Notes under the pieces: model-generated
What the model was told of the DNA's origin: nothing
Database searches by the model: none
The model's input: only the letters and a program-made list of their open reading frames with translations
Position numbers and translations under genes: made by a program
In this document: positions 11,890 through 23,612 of the stretch, in pieces
Layout of the letters: the number at the start of each line of letters is the position of its first letter
Position numbering within the stretch: position 1 is the first letter of the stretch
Origin: Phyto melanocephala
Taxonomy: Eukaryota; Arthropoda; Insecta; Diptera; Rhinophoridae
Assembly (NCBI GenBank): GCA_941918925.1
Contig: OW799235.1
Coordinates: forward strand, 34,833,201-34,897,200
Direction: 5' to 3'
Length of the DNA stretch: 64,000 nt

Positions 11890-13446
11890 ATGTAAAATAT
11901 GTTTGTATATGTGTAAAATAAGTGAAATATACGACGACGTTTAATTATACTACTATTATTGTCGCAGTTTTGTTACTACTGTTGTTGAATAACTGACGAG
12001 TGCCAAGGCTAAATTAGTGCATTCACTTTTTGGGTGCCACGAACTACAAGACCAAGCTAGCAGCCTACCGAACGAACGACAAACTAACCATCAATCCAGC
12101 CTATCAAAGAAGCCAACCATTCAATCACACAACTTAACCATAAACGACAGAGTAAACAAACTAGTGTCGATAAAGAAACTATATATATTTACTAGCACTA
12201 ACGTACACGGATAGAGAAGAAAATAGAAAAAAAAAAAAAAAAAAAAACAAAAAAAAAAAAAAATAATAGAAACGTATATAAAAATATAGGAAAAAATAGA
12301 AAAGAACAGACAAGAAATAACAACACTGAATAAAAAAAAAAAATCGTCTGTGTTCTGCATTCCGAGTGAAATATTCTGCTAATTATTAGATTTGGCTTCA
12401 TTTAGCATGAATGCTTTTAAATTATTTTTATTAAGTCTTAAAAATGTAATCCACTTTGCACTGCTTCCAATTTTTTGGCTGGGTAACTTTCCTCATTTTC
12501 GAAAATTCTGCTATTAGCTGGTCAGCTTTGTTCTCTGGGTGGTTATCACTTATTCGTTAGAAAATATGCTCACGTTGACAAAAGTAAATATAAACAATAA
12601 TGAATATTTTTTAAAGCAGGAGTCTGATAGAATTTTCATGGGTTAAAAATTTTAATATAGTTTATTGATTCTGAAAATTTTTATTTTTTTAATTCCAAAA
12701 GATTGTCCATTATCATGAAAACGCGATTGAAATTTTACATAAATACCATTCATATTCCTAATGGAAATTTTTGAGCATCAGGTGAACCTATATGTTTGCT
12801 TTTTTACATGGCAGAATTATAGGTACCATAGATAAAATAATTTAAAAAAATAATGTCGAACGCGAAAATAATTCAAAAAAGAAAATAAAATATAAGTAAA
12901 ACTATATACAACTACAAACCTATGTACAATATAGAAAAAAAAACGACAAAAATGCAATCTCTATGTATCTATTGGTTGCAATAACCACGACTACGTTAGC
13001 GATTACGATTACTACTACATACATACATATATACGAATTTATCAACCGAGTCATACGTCTCTTCCCCACTTATGCCTTGTTAGGAAAAAAGAACCAAACT
13101 TTTTACATCTATAAGAAAAAGAAGAAAAACGAATAGTAAAAAAGAAAACAAACGTCAATACGATAAAAAATGCAATATACTTATGTAGGTACCTAGGTAC
13201 ATACCTAATTTTTTTTTAAATATTTTGTTTTTATTTTCCTATAGATGGAGATAAATAAAGCAAAATATTTCTTCCTAATAAAATAAAAACAAAAAGAAAA
13301 ATAACTCTGGTCTATTGTTTGTTTTGGAATGGGAGAAGTCTATTTTTTAAGTTCATTAAAGGGATCATATATTTAATGACATCTCAAAAAATAATAAGTA
13401 CAAGAACAGAAAACAAAATGCCTATATATGTAGGTATGTACATATA
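11890..13446. other. Non-coding region with a GC-richer exon-like patch
   Basis: 11930-12215 is less AT-rich than its surroundings and lacks repeat features. The CAA/ACC-rich text resembles fly 5' leaders but has no credible ORF or splice context. 12225-12262 is a poly-A-like run. Nothing else is recognised. Confidence 0.4.
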
Positions 13447-14331
13447 AAGGGTGATTTTTTAGCTATTATCTTTTTGGCAATACTGGTTTAAACAGCTGAC
13501 GCACGTTTCGTGTTTTGTTTCACTGTCAAACATCTTCAGTTTGGTCTATAATTTAACCATGAATTGTCTTACAAACGAACAACGCTTGCAAATTATTGAA
13601 TTTTTTTGTATCAAAATGCGTGCTCTGTTAAGAAAGTTCATCGCGCGCCTCTTATCGAAAAATTGTGTTCAGCGACGAAGCTCATTTTTGGCTCAATGGG
13701 TACGTTAATAAGCAGAATTGTCGTTTTTGGAGTGAAGAACAGCCAGAAGCATTGCAAGAGCTACCAATGCATCCAGAAAAAGTTACAAAGATGATGCGAA
13801 TCGTAACGTAACTGTGAATGGTGAGCACTACCGTGAGATGATATCCAACTTTTTTTTGCCGAAAATGCAAGAGCTTAACTTGCATGACATGTGGTTTCAA
13901 CAAGACGGTGCCACATGCCACACAGCACGCTTAACAATGGACTTATTGAGAACGAGTTCGGTGAACATTTTATTTCACGTTCGGGACCGGTCAATTGGCA
14001 GCCTAACGACTTTAGACTAGTTTTTGTGGGGCTATGTTAAAGCTCATGTCTATACACACATGCCCGCTTCAATTGACGCATTTAGAGACAACATTGAAGC
14101 ATTCTTCAGCAAAAAGTATGCCAAAATTGGACTAAGCGGATGGACCATTTGTGGCGCAGTCACGGTCAACATTTGCATGAAATAATCTTCAAACATTAAA
14201 TTATATGGACCGTACTATCGATTCAAATAAAGATTTCATGCATTTTTCTGAATTTTATTTATTTATTTTTTATTTATTTATTTTATGTGTTTTTTTTTTA
14301 AACTTCCTATAGCTCTTAAAAAATCACCCAA
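13447..14331 (+). mobile_element. DD41D (rosa-like) mariner element, internally deleted
   Basis: Ends GGGTGATTTTTTA (13449) and its inverted match TAAAAAATCACCC (14317-14329) sit between TA dinucleotides (13445-13446 and 14332-14333). Transposase fragments include MNCLTNEQRLQIIEFF at 13559, FSDEAHFWLNGY near 13670, and MWFQQDGATCHTARL with the second Asp. The D...D spacing at the third site is 41 residues if the frame is followed through an internal gap. A frameshift follows IIEFF, and at least two internal deletions and premature stops occur. It is dead but has both ends. Confidence 0.75.
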
Positions 14332-14963
14332 TATAAAAACCAAAATAAGGTGCTGTAATGGCAAGTAAATTATTACAAATGTAAAAAGACAATCCAAGAA
14401 AACCTTTATCATAAAAATACGTCGTTACCTACTAAAACGTTTGCACTGTATTTTATTATTATTTTTTATTATTGTTTATTATTTTTTTTATTTTCATTTT
14501 GTATTAAAATTAAACAAATTTTTTTCTAAGTACCTAAATATCCATATTTTGTATTATCCTATCATGTAGATTAATGTTGTTCAGTTTTTTTTCTGTTGAA
14601 ACAATAATTAAAGTATCATTTTTATAAATATAATTATTTATTCAAAAAGGGAGAGCAGGTGGAACATCAAATTTATATTGTACATATTTATTATGATATT
14701 AAAATATAAAATTGGAAAACTACAACAACATATATCTACACATTTTCATCAATAACTTTTTAATATAATGTTTATGAAATTGTATTTATAAGTTGCTTAA
14801 ATCTATTACGGAAAAGTTGGTCAAAATTAATTGAGTAAATAAATAAAAAATATTAATAAACTCCTAAAAAAAACAAACTATTTCATTACGAAGCCGATAA
14901 TTTATTTTTTATAACTACTAAGAAACTTTAAAATGTTTGTCTTAACAAAAAGGAAAACGTCTG
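14332..14963. other. AT-rich spacer
   Basis: No genes, repeats with visible ends or RNA genes were recognised. Confidence 0.5.
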
Positions 14964-15836
14964 CTTTATTCCAAGGCGAATTTCTATCAGGTGAACTCTT
15001 TAGCCCAGCTCAGGGCATATTCATACAGGTATATGCAACGACGAATTGATACAACAAAGCAACTTTTCAGGGGATGTTTAATGCCAAGACCAATTTGTAT
15101 ATCAGGGATGGAAAATCTTTTATGATATGTTAGATATAATTTTTTTTTTTTTAAATGATATACATATATTTGTAAACTACGTTATAAATGACGCAAAAGC
15201 AACAAATATACATACATAAATTTGATAGATTTATTAAAATCTCATTTTACATCCCTGCATTAATAAATGAAATCAAGGCGAATTCAAGCAATTTTGACAA
15301 AATTTTTCCCCATCAGCTGGGCTGATAATTTCACCTGTATGAATTCGCCGTGGTCCAGCTGTTCATCAGCTGTGAACGAAGTTTTAACCAAAATGTAAAA
15401 ATTTGTGTTTTTGTGTTAGTTTACATTCATTTGCCGTAAAATTTAAAAAAAAATTTTAAAAGTGAAAAAATAAATATACATATATGAATGTACATTTGTG
15501 TTAATTGTACAAAAATTAAAAACATAAATTATTTGTGTTTTATTTAAAAGACAAACAAATTGTAAAAGTTTTCGTGAAAAAATGACTTCCTGCGCGATGT
15601 GTAAAAATAGTATTTAAGGGGAAGTGAAACTTTATTTCGTATACTTAATGATAAGCAAAATATATAAATATACATACATACATATGTATAAAGTTTTGAA
15701 AAAAACATTAAAATTCTTTAATTTTAGTGTGACTTGCATAATTTGCTTTGAAATAAAAATGTAAACAATCATGAGTTTATTTGTTTTTAGTCAGAAAATT
15801 TTTGACAATTTGGTTCAAATATACAAAAACAAAATA

Positions 15837-16765
15837 CAAGGTGGCGCAAAAGAAATCTTCCTATCAGAAAATGCTACAAATTTTGCAATTGGCCCCTAAT
15901 GTCAGTTCTGTTTTGACATTTGTGTAGTAAACACATGCAAAATACACGTTAATAAACAATGTTACGCTACACTGCTCCAGAACGCGGAATATTTGTGACT
16001 ATTTAGGAAGATGATTTTTCATCAAAAATAATCATGAGTGATGAGGCCCATTTCCATCTTAGCGGGTACGTAAATAAGCAAAATTTACGCTTCTGGGGCA
16101 CTGAAAATCCGCGTGTAACCCACGAAGAGCCATTACACCCGCTCAAAGTTACTGTATGGTGTGCTGTTTTCGCTGGAGGAGTCATCGGACCTGTTTTCTT
16201 CGAAGACGTCGCGGGCCAAACGGTTACTGTGAATGGTGAGCGCTACAGAGCAATGATCAACGAGTTCTTTTTGCCGCAAATTGATGAATTGGGATTGGAA
16301 AACATGTGGTTCCAACAGGACGGTGCAACAGCACACACTGCACGTGCCACAACCGATATGCTGCAGAATGCATTTCTCGGGCGCCTAATCTCCCGTTTTG
16401 GCGATTTGAACTGGCCAGCAAGATCGCCTGATTTGACCGCTCCAGACTTCTTTTTGTGGGGCTTTTTGAAGTCGCGGGTTTATGTCAACAAGCCTCAGAC
16501 TCTTGCAGCTCTTAAAGACAATATCCGTCAAGAATGTGAGGACCTGTCGCCGGAAGTTTTGGCCAAAGTGATGGAAAATGCCATAAAAAGGGCTCAAATG
16601 ACAATCAACTGTGGCGGCGGCCATTTACATGACATCATATTCTCGACTTGATGTAAAAAAAATTAAAAGACCAAATAAAAATACTCCACAAGAAGAATCA
16701 AAGTTTAACATTTTTTTTTAAATTACAGCCAAAAAACATCGGAAGGTTATTTTTGCGCCACCTTG
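15837..16765 (+). mobile_element. DD41D (rosa-like) mariner element, deletion derivative with intact ends
   Basis: Inverted ends CAAGGTGGCGCAAAA (15837) and TTTTGCGCCACCTTG (ending 16765) are flanked by TA target duplications (15835-15836 and 16766-16767). At 929 bp it is short because the N-terminal half of the transposase gene is deleted: a start-like MLRYTAPERGIFVTI (15960) hits a stop and jumps straight to the first catalytic block. It is nested in the hAT element 14972-16820. Confidence 0.85.
16034..16651 (+). pseudogene. Transposase C-terminal catalytic domain of a DD41D mariner
   Basis: The frame is open for 205 codons. It retains the first Asp in MSDEAHFHLSGY, the second in MWFQQDGATAHTA and the third in LTAPDFFLWG, with 41 residues between the second and third, the spacing of rosa-type Tc1/mariner transposases. 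It ends GGHLHDIIFST followed by a stop. The DNA-binding helix-turn-helix region that should precede it is missing, so the product could not bind the ends. No frameshift or stop interrupts the remaining part, which suggests a fairly young copy. The first ATG is internal to the original gene and not its natural start. Confidence 0.8.
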
Positions 16766-16828
16766 TACATGTAGTTTAGTGTTTTTGTAGGGAAAAGATT
16801 ACCTGATTGAATTCGCCTTGCTTTATTC

Positions 16829-17171
16829 AAAGTTATTGCATTGAATAATCTTTTTAGAAAATTAGAATTTGATTTAGAAAAAAGAAAAAATTTATTAAAG
16901 TTTGACAATCAATTCAGATTAAAGAAATTAATAATAATTTATATACACAATTACATAGTAAAAGTTAGGGTTTCCAACACTAAGGTGTCTAGGAAATAAC
17001 AAAAAATAGCGAGTATACTGATGTTTTCCGATATCACGTTTTTTCCTTTTTGAATTTTTCTTTCATGCCCAAGATTTCAAGTCATTAGCTTAAGACAGTA
17101 GCTAAAACAATTAAAAAATGTAAATAATTTTTTTTTGGTATAGAAAATTATTTTTATACTAGTTAATTAAA
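16829..17171. other. AT-rich spacer
   Basis: Nothing recognisable. Confidence 0.4.
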
Positions 17172-17455
17172 ACAGCTAAGAGTGCTATATTCCGATTTTG
17201 CCAATCTACTCCGAATATTTCCGATATTTATGTACCTTACACGGGTCTAGGAGATCGTGAGGGGCTACAAAAAGTTGATTTCAACATACACACGGACAGA
17301 CGGACCAACTGACAATACTTTATCGACTCCCATATTCATAAGCTTTAAACAAATATATATTTTATGGGGTCGGAAATGAAAATTATAGAAATCTCGCACG
17401 GAATGACAAACCTATATACATACATATACCCTTTTTTACTTTTGTGTAAAAAACT
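17172..17455 (+). repeat. mini-me-like repeat, short deleted copy
   Basis: It starts TAAGAGTGCTATATTCCGAT, where the hairpin is degraded, and retains CACGGACAGACGGACC, AAGCTTTAAACAAATATATA and TTTATGGGGTCGG. It ends near 'cttttttacttttgtg'. Confidence 0.55.
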
Positions 17456-17568
17456 TTCTTTTAGTGTAAGTAACCATAATTCTATTGCGGTTGCCACAAA
17501 TACCGGTTGAGACCTGCCAATAATTAAACGTTGAAATCAATTATAATTTGAAGAGACGACTTTATATA

Positions 17569-17812
17569 TGTGGCTTGGAGCTAAATGGGCCAATGTCAAA
17601 ATATTTACTTTTGAAAAATTGGAATTGAACTCTAACTTTTATAGATGCTTTCATAGTGACATTGGCCAGCATTTTATTTATGAAGCTGTTTTGGGTTAAG
17701 TATGACTTTAGCTGTTTTACCATAATGAAATAGAGCAAGAAAACAAATCTAATGCAATGATTAACTCAAAAGAGCAAAAAAGTGACATTGGACCTTTTAG
17801 CTCCAAGCCACA
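17569..17812. mobile_element. Short inverted-repeat element (MITE)
   Basis: The left end TGTGGCTTGGAGCTAAATGG (17569) is repeated inverted as 'ccttttagctccaagccaca' at 17812, extending to 'ccaatgtca' inside, about 30 bp in all. It is 244 bp, has no ORF, and its class is unknown. It sits a few bases before the hAT element at 17823. Confidence 0.65.
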
Positions 17813-17822
17813 GGTACTTAAT

Positions 17823-18703
17823 CAGGGACCGAAAATAACAGTTATTTTTAAAATTTAAAATCAAAAAGTCAGGTGGATATAATTTGTCTATCAGATATTT
17901 GAATACAGCATATTGATGCTGTTATGCCAAGCAATAATAAACTTAAAGACTTTAATTTTTTTGACTTTTATCAAAAAGTCACTTTATAATAATTATTTTT
18001 TGACCAATATTTTTTTGGTCAAAAATAAAAGTTAAAATTTGACTTTTGTTCCTATTGAAAGCAGATGTTAAAAAAGTTAAATAATATTTTAATTAAATAT
18101 TAACACAGTTTTTATTTTTTGAATTATAAGTACATGTTGTATTTGTATTAAAACAAAAAGAAAAAAAAATTATAATAGAGTTCATATGTATACAAAAACG
18201 TTTATTGGCTAGAAAGTTAAGGAGTTGGTGTTTTGCATATTTTGCTCTGAAAATACAAATTACATTTAATTTCCTTTATTTCAATATTAAATTGTTCACT
18301 CTTTCATTGTAATGACTCAGAATTCAAATTTCCATTAATATAGCTGCCAAGTTCTGTTCCGACAAATTGTAGCGCAAGTCGCTAAAAACAATCTTAAGTA
18401 GTTGATACTTCTTAAATTAGTAAACAATAAATAACGGTAAAATAATATTGTCATCAGTGTTGTTATTTTTGACCGAAAAAATAAAAGTCGATTTTAACTT
18501 TTATTTTTGACTTAAAAAATAAAATTCAAATTTTAACTCATATTTTTTACTTAAAAAATAAAAGTCAAATTTTAACTTTTATTTTTGACCGAAAAAATAA
18601 AAGTCAAATTTTAACTTTTATTTCTGACCGAAATAATAAAAGTCAAAAAATAACTATTATATTTTGACTTTTTTTAAAAAAGTCGTAACTGTTACGGTCC
18701 CTG
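17823..18703. mobile_element. hAT-type non-autonomous element with internal minisatellite
   Basis: Ends CAGGGACCG (17823) and CGGTCCCTG (18703) are inverted repeats extending to TAACAGTTA-like text. Flanks TACTTAAT (17815-17822) and TATTTAAT (18704-18711) match at 7 of 8 positions, a typical aged hAT duplication. The interior is AT-rich and contains the tandem repeat at 18472-18650. No transposase is present. Confidence 0.65.
18472..18650. repeat. 38-39 bp tandem repeat
   Basis: About four and a half units, each of the form GACCGAAAAAATAAAAGTCA followed by 'aattttaacttttattttt'. They differ by a few substitutions and lie inside the hAT-type element. Each unit is itself partly self-complementary (AAAAGTC and GACTTTT-like arms). 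Confidence 0.75.
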
Positions 18704-18711
18704 TATTTAAT

Positions 18712-19129
18712 GTTGTGTGGCACATACCCGCGTGGGCATGCTATGTATATGTTTGCTTATATTTAATTTATAGACACTAAGATTAAAATTAGAATAAAAA
18801 CAAAAATATACAGAGTTACCAGAGTTATGCTTTAAGAGTTTTTGCGATGTACCTACATTATTTTTTTAGATAATCATTTATGCAAATAAATACCAAGATG
18901 TATATCGTTGGTCACAGGTAGAAAGTACCTAACTCGTATTTTTTACGAAATTAAGTTTTCCAGTGATTTCAATAAATTTTGACACAATAATTTAATGTAG
19001 TATATGTACATACATAAGTACATCAAAAATAAAAGTTTTAAAGCGTAGTTTTTGTTTAATCTAATAAAACACTCAAATTTGCATTATATATTTAAAACTT
19101 TTATTGGAATCGATAAATTGGTCCTTGCC
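18712..19129. other. AT-rich spacer
   Basis: No features recognised. Confidence 0.4.
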
Positions 19130-19430
19130 ATTTACTTTTTAAAAATCACTTTATGTAAATGTTGCCCGCGGCTCTGGTTCGAATGGTCCATCGTAGGGTC
19201 CAATTTTGCACCATTTTTTCGAGCATTGCCTGTATTCCATGAATAACATGTTATGTTATACTCTAAGGCTTCATTCGTGTTTGGCTTGTCCACGTAGACC
19301 AACGACTTTACATAACCCCACAAGAAATAGTCAAGAGGCGTCAAATCACATGATCTTGGCGGCCAACTCACAGGGCCATTTCGAGAGATAAACTCTACTA
19401 CTTTTTTATATTTTGCTGTAAAGTTACAAC
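19130..19430 (-). pseudogene. DD41D mariner transposase, 3' fragment
   Basis: On the minus strand the protein text runs ISRNGPVSWPPRSCDLTPLD, then YFLWGYVKSLVYVDKP and SRGQHLHKVIFKK before the stop at 19132. This is the last third of the transposase, including the third catalytic Asp (LTPLDYFLWG). It is closely related to the element at 13447. The middle has drifted into frameshift (EYNITCYSWNTGN). There is no 5' part and no visible left end. Confidence 0.7.
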
Positions 19431-21001
19431 AATTTGGTTTAAGGCTTTTACACCGTGCCCATTGATATGTGTGTATATATGCTCCATACATACATACATA
19501 TAGTACATACCTATACCATTTTATATCTTTGCAATTTGTTTTGTTTTTGACTTCCTACATTCTGCTTAAGTAGGTATGAATGGGGCACATCCTTGCAAAT
19601 GTAAGTTTTTTTTGTTTGGTTACACGAAAATTTAAAATTTGACATTTGAATGACAATTTTTGGATGCAAAAATTTTAATTTAAAAATGAAGTAAATTTTT
19701 TTAATTTGAATTTTAAAAAAATAAACAATGTATACATAGATACATATTTATGTGCAAGTATAAAGTACCCGTAATAGCCAACCACGTTTTCTTCTTCTTT
19801 AGCTTCTTTTTTGTGGCACTGATTCTATTTTTCCTTTTTGTTTCTTATATTTTTCTTTCTGATTGAGTATGCGCTTTTAAGTTTTAATGAAAATAATAAT
19901 ACTTGCTTTAATAAAAAAAATTAAATCAAGTACAAATGTACACAGATATTTCTAGTTCCATTTTTTATTCCCCGAGAAATTTTACTTAAATTTATTAATT
20001 GTAATTAGTAGGTAGGTAAATATCATTTGATTTAATATCAATTAATTTTGTGTTCAAATACAAAACTATTTTAATTATTGAAAGGGTAGCCTTGATTTTA
20101 ATTAAGTGTGCAAAATTGCATGTAGAATCTTTTAGTTAATATTGAAAATTCGAAAGGTATGTAAATAAAGTTGCGGAGATTACAGCAGTATCTTTATTTT
20201 CACTATTATTGCTCTGCTATTCAGTTGTTTAGCAAACAGCCAGCCAGTGTTGTGTTTCCTTCTATTCGCCAAAGTATAAATCAATTGTTGTTTGTTGTGT
20301 ACACTTTATCTGCGAGATGTTGACTGTGTTGTGTTTCGGTTGAGTTTGTTTATTATGTAATCTCTTACGTTTGGCATTCTGCTTTGTTATAATTCCGCAA
20401 AATTGTGTATGTTTTGCGAGTTTTTTTTATATTTTTTTTTTACAAAATTGCTTTATTTTCATTTTCTTTAACTTGATTGTCAAGAATTTGCTATATTTAT
20501 TAAATACATTTTTTATTTCTTTTTTAATTTTTTGTTTTTAACAACATTTTTAATGCGTTTGTATGTATGTTTAAAGTATATTACCTGAATCATTTGTGTA
20601 TTATTTTTTTCAAATATTAAACTAGATGTTTTAAAATTCAAAATAAGAGCTTTTCAATTAATAAGCCTTTTAACAAGTAAAAAAAAGTTCTTAGAAGAAA
20701 GTTTTAAAGAAATAATATTAAAATTAATTGAGTTAATCACATTTGTTTACAATGCCATTTCGGTTATGCCGATAGAGGTTGAGAGCTAAACGCGTTAAAC
20801 GCAACGTTTAGCGCTGTAATGGTTATAAATTTTCAAATCTAGTAACAGTGATCATAACCATTGTCGATAATTCACAATTATTGGATGCTCTACTCAGTAT
20901 GTACATACATATAAAAAACATACATAAATGCATACATATATAAAACAAAACATCCCATTGTAAAATTATAAATTGAGTTTACATATGTACATACTACATA
21001 T
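19431..21001. other. Non-coding region with a candidate promoter-like patch
   Basis: 20170-20400 is less AT-rich and contains TCAGTT (20221), which matches the fly initiator consensus, followed by leader-like GTTGTGTTT text. No TATA box or downstream element was identified. A perfect 8-bp stem GCTAAACG / CGTTTAGC lies at 20785-20812. The upSET leader could begin here, but this is a guess. Confidence 0.3.
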
Positions 21002-21984
21002 AGGCAATTCCATGAAAATGTCAACCACGACTGTAAAAATAAAAACTCTCAATAAAAGTTTAATGATAAAATTTTACTATGCGCAGGTATTTAGAGCTTA
21101 TTAAATTATTTTAAGAGCAATAAAAAGAGTTTAGTCTGATTATCTCTTGGTAAAATGTCCAGCCCATTCCAAAGATAAAAACTTCATACGTTTTTATATT
21201 ATGACAAGCATTTTATAAATGTCTCTCATACTGCATACCTATTCATTAAGGGTAAAAGTTAAAACTTAACTAGTTTGTAGTAGGCTAAGGTGACAGTTAA
21301 CACTTAGCACCTAATTTAGAATTAAACTTTTTTTCTTAACATATATACCCAAGGCATATTTATTCATCAGGTAATTGCAGTTCGGAGAGAATTTTTTGTT
21401 TATATTTTTTATATATGAAGTTTGGCATTTGAAATAAATTAGAAAAGAGAGAAAATTGTTTTTATTTATGCATTTTGACAGCTGAAACTTAAAATAAGTG
21501 TTGAAAAAAATAATCAGCTGGCGAATCAAGAGTACCTGATGAATAAATATGCCTTGATATATACCTAAGAATATTATAAGAGAAAAATCTGTCACATACG
21601 ATATGTCACGTACGATATTAAATTATATTTATTATAAAATCATTTAAAGATTGTTTTCAATTAAGTATGATGGATTTTAAATGAAAAATATGTGGTTTAG
21701 TGTAAGAAATTAAAAAAGAAAAAATACCTCCCAAGATTCGCAGATTTTTTCATATTTCCATATATACCTTAAAATCACTTCCGTTTTCTGTCACGTATGA
21801 TATACTCCAATTTTGCTCGATATTTTAGACAACAATTATTCGAATATAATTATTTTTTTTTTTAAATAAAGTACCCTCTGAATGGAACATAAAGATCGAA
21901 TTTTTTTTCAGTTGCTCTTACATTTGCAAAAATTATTCCACTTTATAAGAGTACAAATGTCACGTACGATGACTTGGAAATGCC
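21002..21984. repeat. Possible TE with GTCACGTACGAT repeats
   Basis: GTCACGTACGAT or close variants occur at 21591-21614 (twice), 21790-21804 and 21957-21971. GGCAATTCCA (21003) and TGGAAATGCC (21974-21984) form weak inverted ends. A hAT-like MITE is inserted at 21350-21556. There is no transposase. Confidence 0.35.
21350..21556. mobile_element. Short hAT-like MITE with target duplication
   Basis: The inverted repeats CAAGGCATATTTATTCATCA (21350) and its complement ending at 21556 match over about 24 bp. They are flanked by the direct repeat ATATATACC (21341-21349 and 21557-21565), nine bases of which eight would be the hAT duplication. The ends share the CAAGG...ATCAGGT pattern with the larger element at 14972, so the two are likely related. 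The interior has frames only by chance. Confidence 0.75.
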
Positions 21985-21998
21985 CATATGTATGTATG

Positions 21999-22047
21999 TT
22001 AAAAAAAAAAAAAAAAAAAAAAATTGCGTTAAAAAAAAAAAAAAAAA

Positions 22048-22086
<39 letters not shown>

Positions 22087-22215
22087 AAAAAAAAAAAATT
22101 AAAAAAAAAAATTAAAAAAAAAAATTAAAAAAAAAAATTAAAAAAATTAAAAAAAATTTAAAAAAAAATTAAAAAAAAATTAAAAAAAAATTAAAAAAAA
22201 AAATAAAAAATGTAT
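21999..22215. repeat. A/T-only low-complexity tract
   Basis: Poly-A runs interrupted by TTAA, typical of the A-rich spacer found inside the mini-me-like copies. It lies directly left of the copy at 22241. Confidence 0.7.
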
Positions 22216-22240
22216 ATTATATAATTTATATATATAATAT

Positions 22241-22965
22241 AACAGTGCTATATTCGGCCGTGCCGAATCTTATATACCCTTCACAACGTGTAGTCATGCA
22301 ATAACAATTGTTTGTATCACCATTCATGTCATATAAAATACGTACATACATGTAAAAACATATGTACATACATATGTACATGTAAAAACATACATATAAA
22401 AAACATACATACCATTGTAAAATATTACAAACAAAAAAAAATATATATTAAAAAAAAAACAAAAAAAAATTTTTTTTTAAATTTTTTGAAAATAATTTTG
22501 AAAAAATTTTTTTAAAAAAATTAAAAATAAATATATAAAAAAATATAAATAATAGATAAAATAAAAAAAACAATTGTTTGGCTCAGCTGGGATTCGATGC
22601 CACGTTTACTCTAACCAGTATATATGTATGTATGTTGTTGTTGTAATTGTGAAAAAAAAAACTAGGTGGTCGTGGTTTTTCGCTTATATCTCAGAAAGTT
22701 ATAGGACGATTGTGCTGAATTTCAATAGCGATTAATTTCCGGATATTTCCAAGAGATTGATACCATACACAGATCTGAGGAACATAGTTGCTTCTAAAAG
22801 TTGATTTCAACCAACACACGGACAGACGGTCAGGGCTTAATCGACTTCTCTATATCAGCTTTCAGAAATTATATACTTTATGGGGTCGGAAATGAAAAGT
22901 TTAGAAATTACAAACGGAATGACAAATCTATATATACTCTTGTGCACCACAGGTGAGAGGACAGA
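22241..22965 (+). repeat. mini-me-like repeat, near full length
   Basis: It starts AACAGTGCTATATTCGGCCG with the full hairpin and TATACCCTTCACAACGTG, then an A/T spacer. It then has ACACACGGACAGACGGTCAG, TTTATGGGGTCGG and TTGTGCACCACAGGTGAG. The final GGGTATAAAA has been altered to GAGAGGACAG. Confidence 0.65.
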
Positions 22966-22975
22966 ATGGTAATAA

Positions 22976-23612
22976 AAACTTTTTTATTATAGTGTAAATT
23001 CTTTGCTACATTGCTTGTAAAATTTTTAATTTTTTGTAATTTTTGATTTTTGTGTCGAGGTGTAATTGTGTGAAATGTATTAAAATCGATGAAAAACTAA
23101 ATTTGTAAAAAATACAAGTTAGGGCCTTTCTACTTATGATTATCGATATGTACATAAATTATCATTTAAAAAAATTCTTAAAAAATTTTTTTTTAAACTA
23201 TTAAAAATTTGTCAGACACATCTTATGGTAATGCATATCGTTAGCTAAAATGCAAAACTATATTACAAAACAAATTTTTTTTTTTTTTTTAATTACAAAA
23301 GCACCTGCAGGCCTAAATTGTTTTTTCTTTTACAATTACATCTTATCATTGTTAAAATGCATTTAGATACCTGTACTTTATAAATTTTGTTTATAAGTTT
23401 ATAAGTTACAACATTTTTCATTTAATAAAATAATAAGTTAAAGTACATGTAAAGTAAAAACTTGTTTTCTATCTCAAATTATTATTAGATAAATAAATAT
23501 ATATGACGTACGTACGTCTGTATGTATGTATGTATGTACGTACGTCTGTATGTATGTATGTATGTATACATGTATAAATATCTTTTAACTCATTTTCTTT
23601 TTCTCTTTGCAG
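22976..23612. other. Intronic or intergenic spacer with microsatellite
   Basis: An AT-rich stretch ends at a consensus acceptor (TTTTTCTCTTTGCAG, AG at 23611-23612). A GTAC/TATG microsatellite occupies 23505-23575. No other feature was seen. Confidence 0.5.
23505..23575. repeat. TATG/ACGT microsatellite
   Basis: Two similar blocks of ACGTACGTCTGTATGTATG followed by further TATG units. Confidence 0.85.

Larger units (their letters stand above)
14972..16820. mobile_element. hAT-type non-autonomous element with 8-bp target duplication
   Basis: Terminal inverted repeats CAAGGCGAATT..ATCAGGT at 14972 and 16798-16820 are flanked by the perfect 8-bp direct repeat CTTTATTC (14964-14971 and 16821-16828). 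An 8-bp duplication with short inverted ends is the hAT signature. A further internal CAAGGCGAATTCAA (15275) and its inverted form (15335-15350) suggest internal rearrangement or a second nested member. No hAT transposase is present. It was later invaded by the DD41D element at 15837-16765. Confidence 0.75.

Noticed and set aside
12121..12401. Phe/Ser-rich antisense frames
   Set aside because: They are produced by the poly-A tract at 12225-12350.
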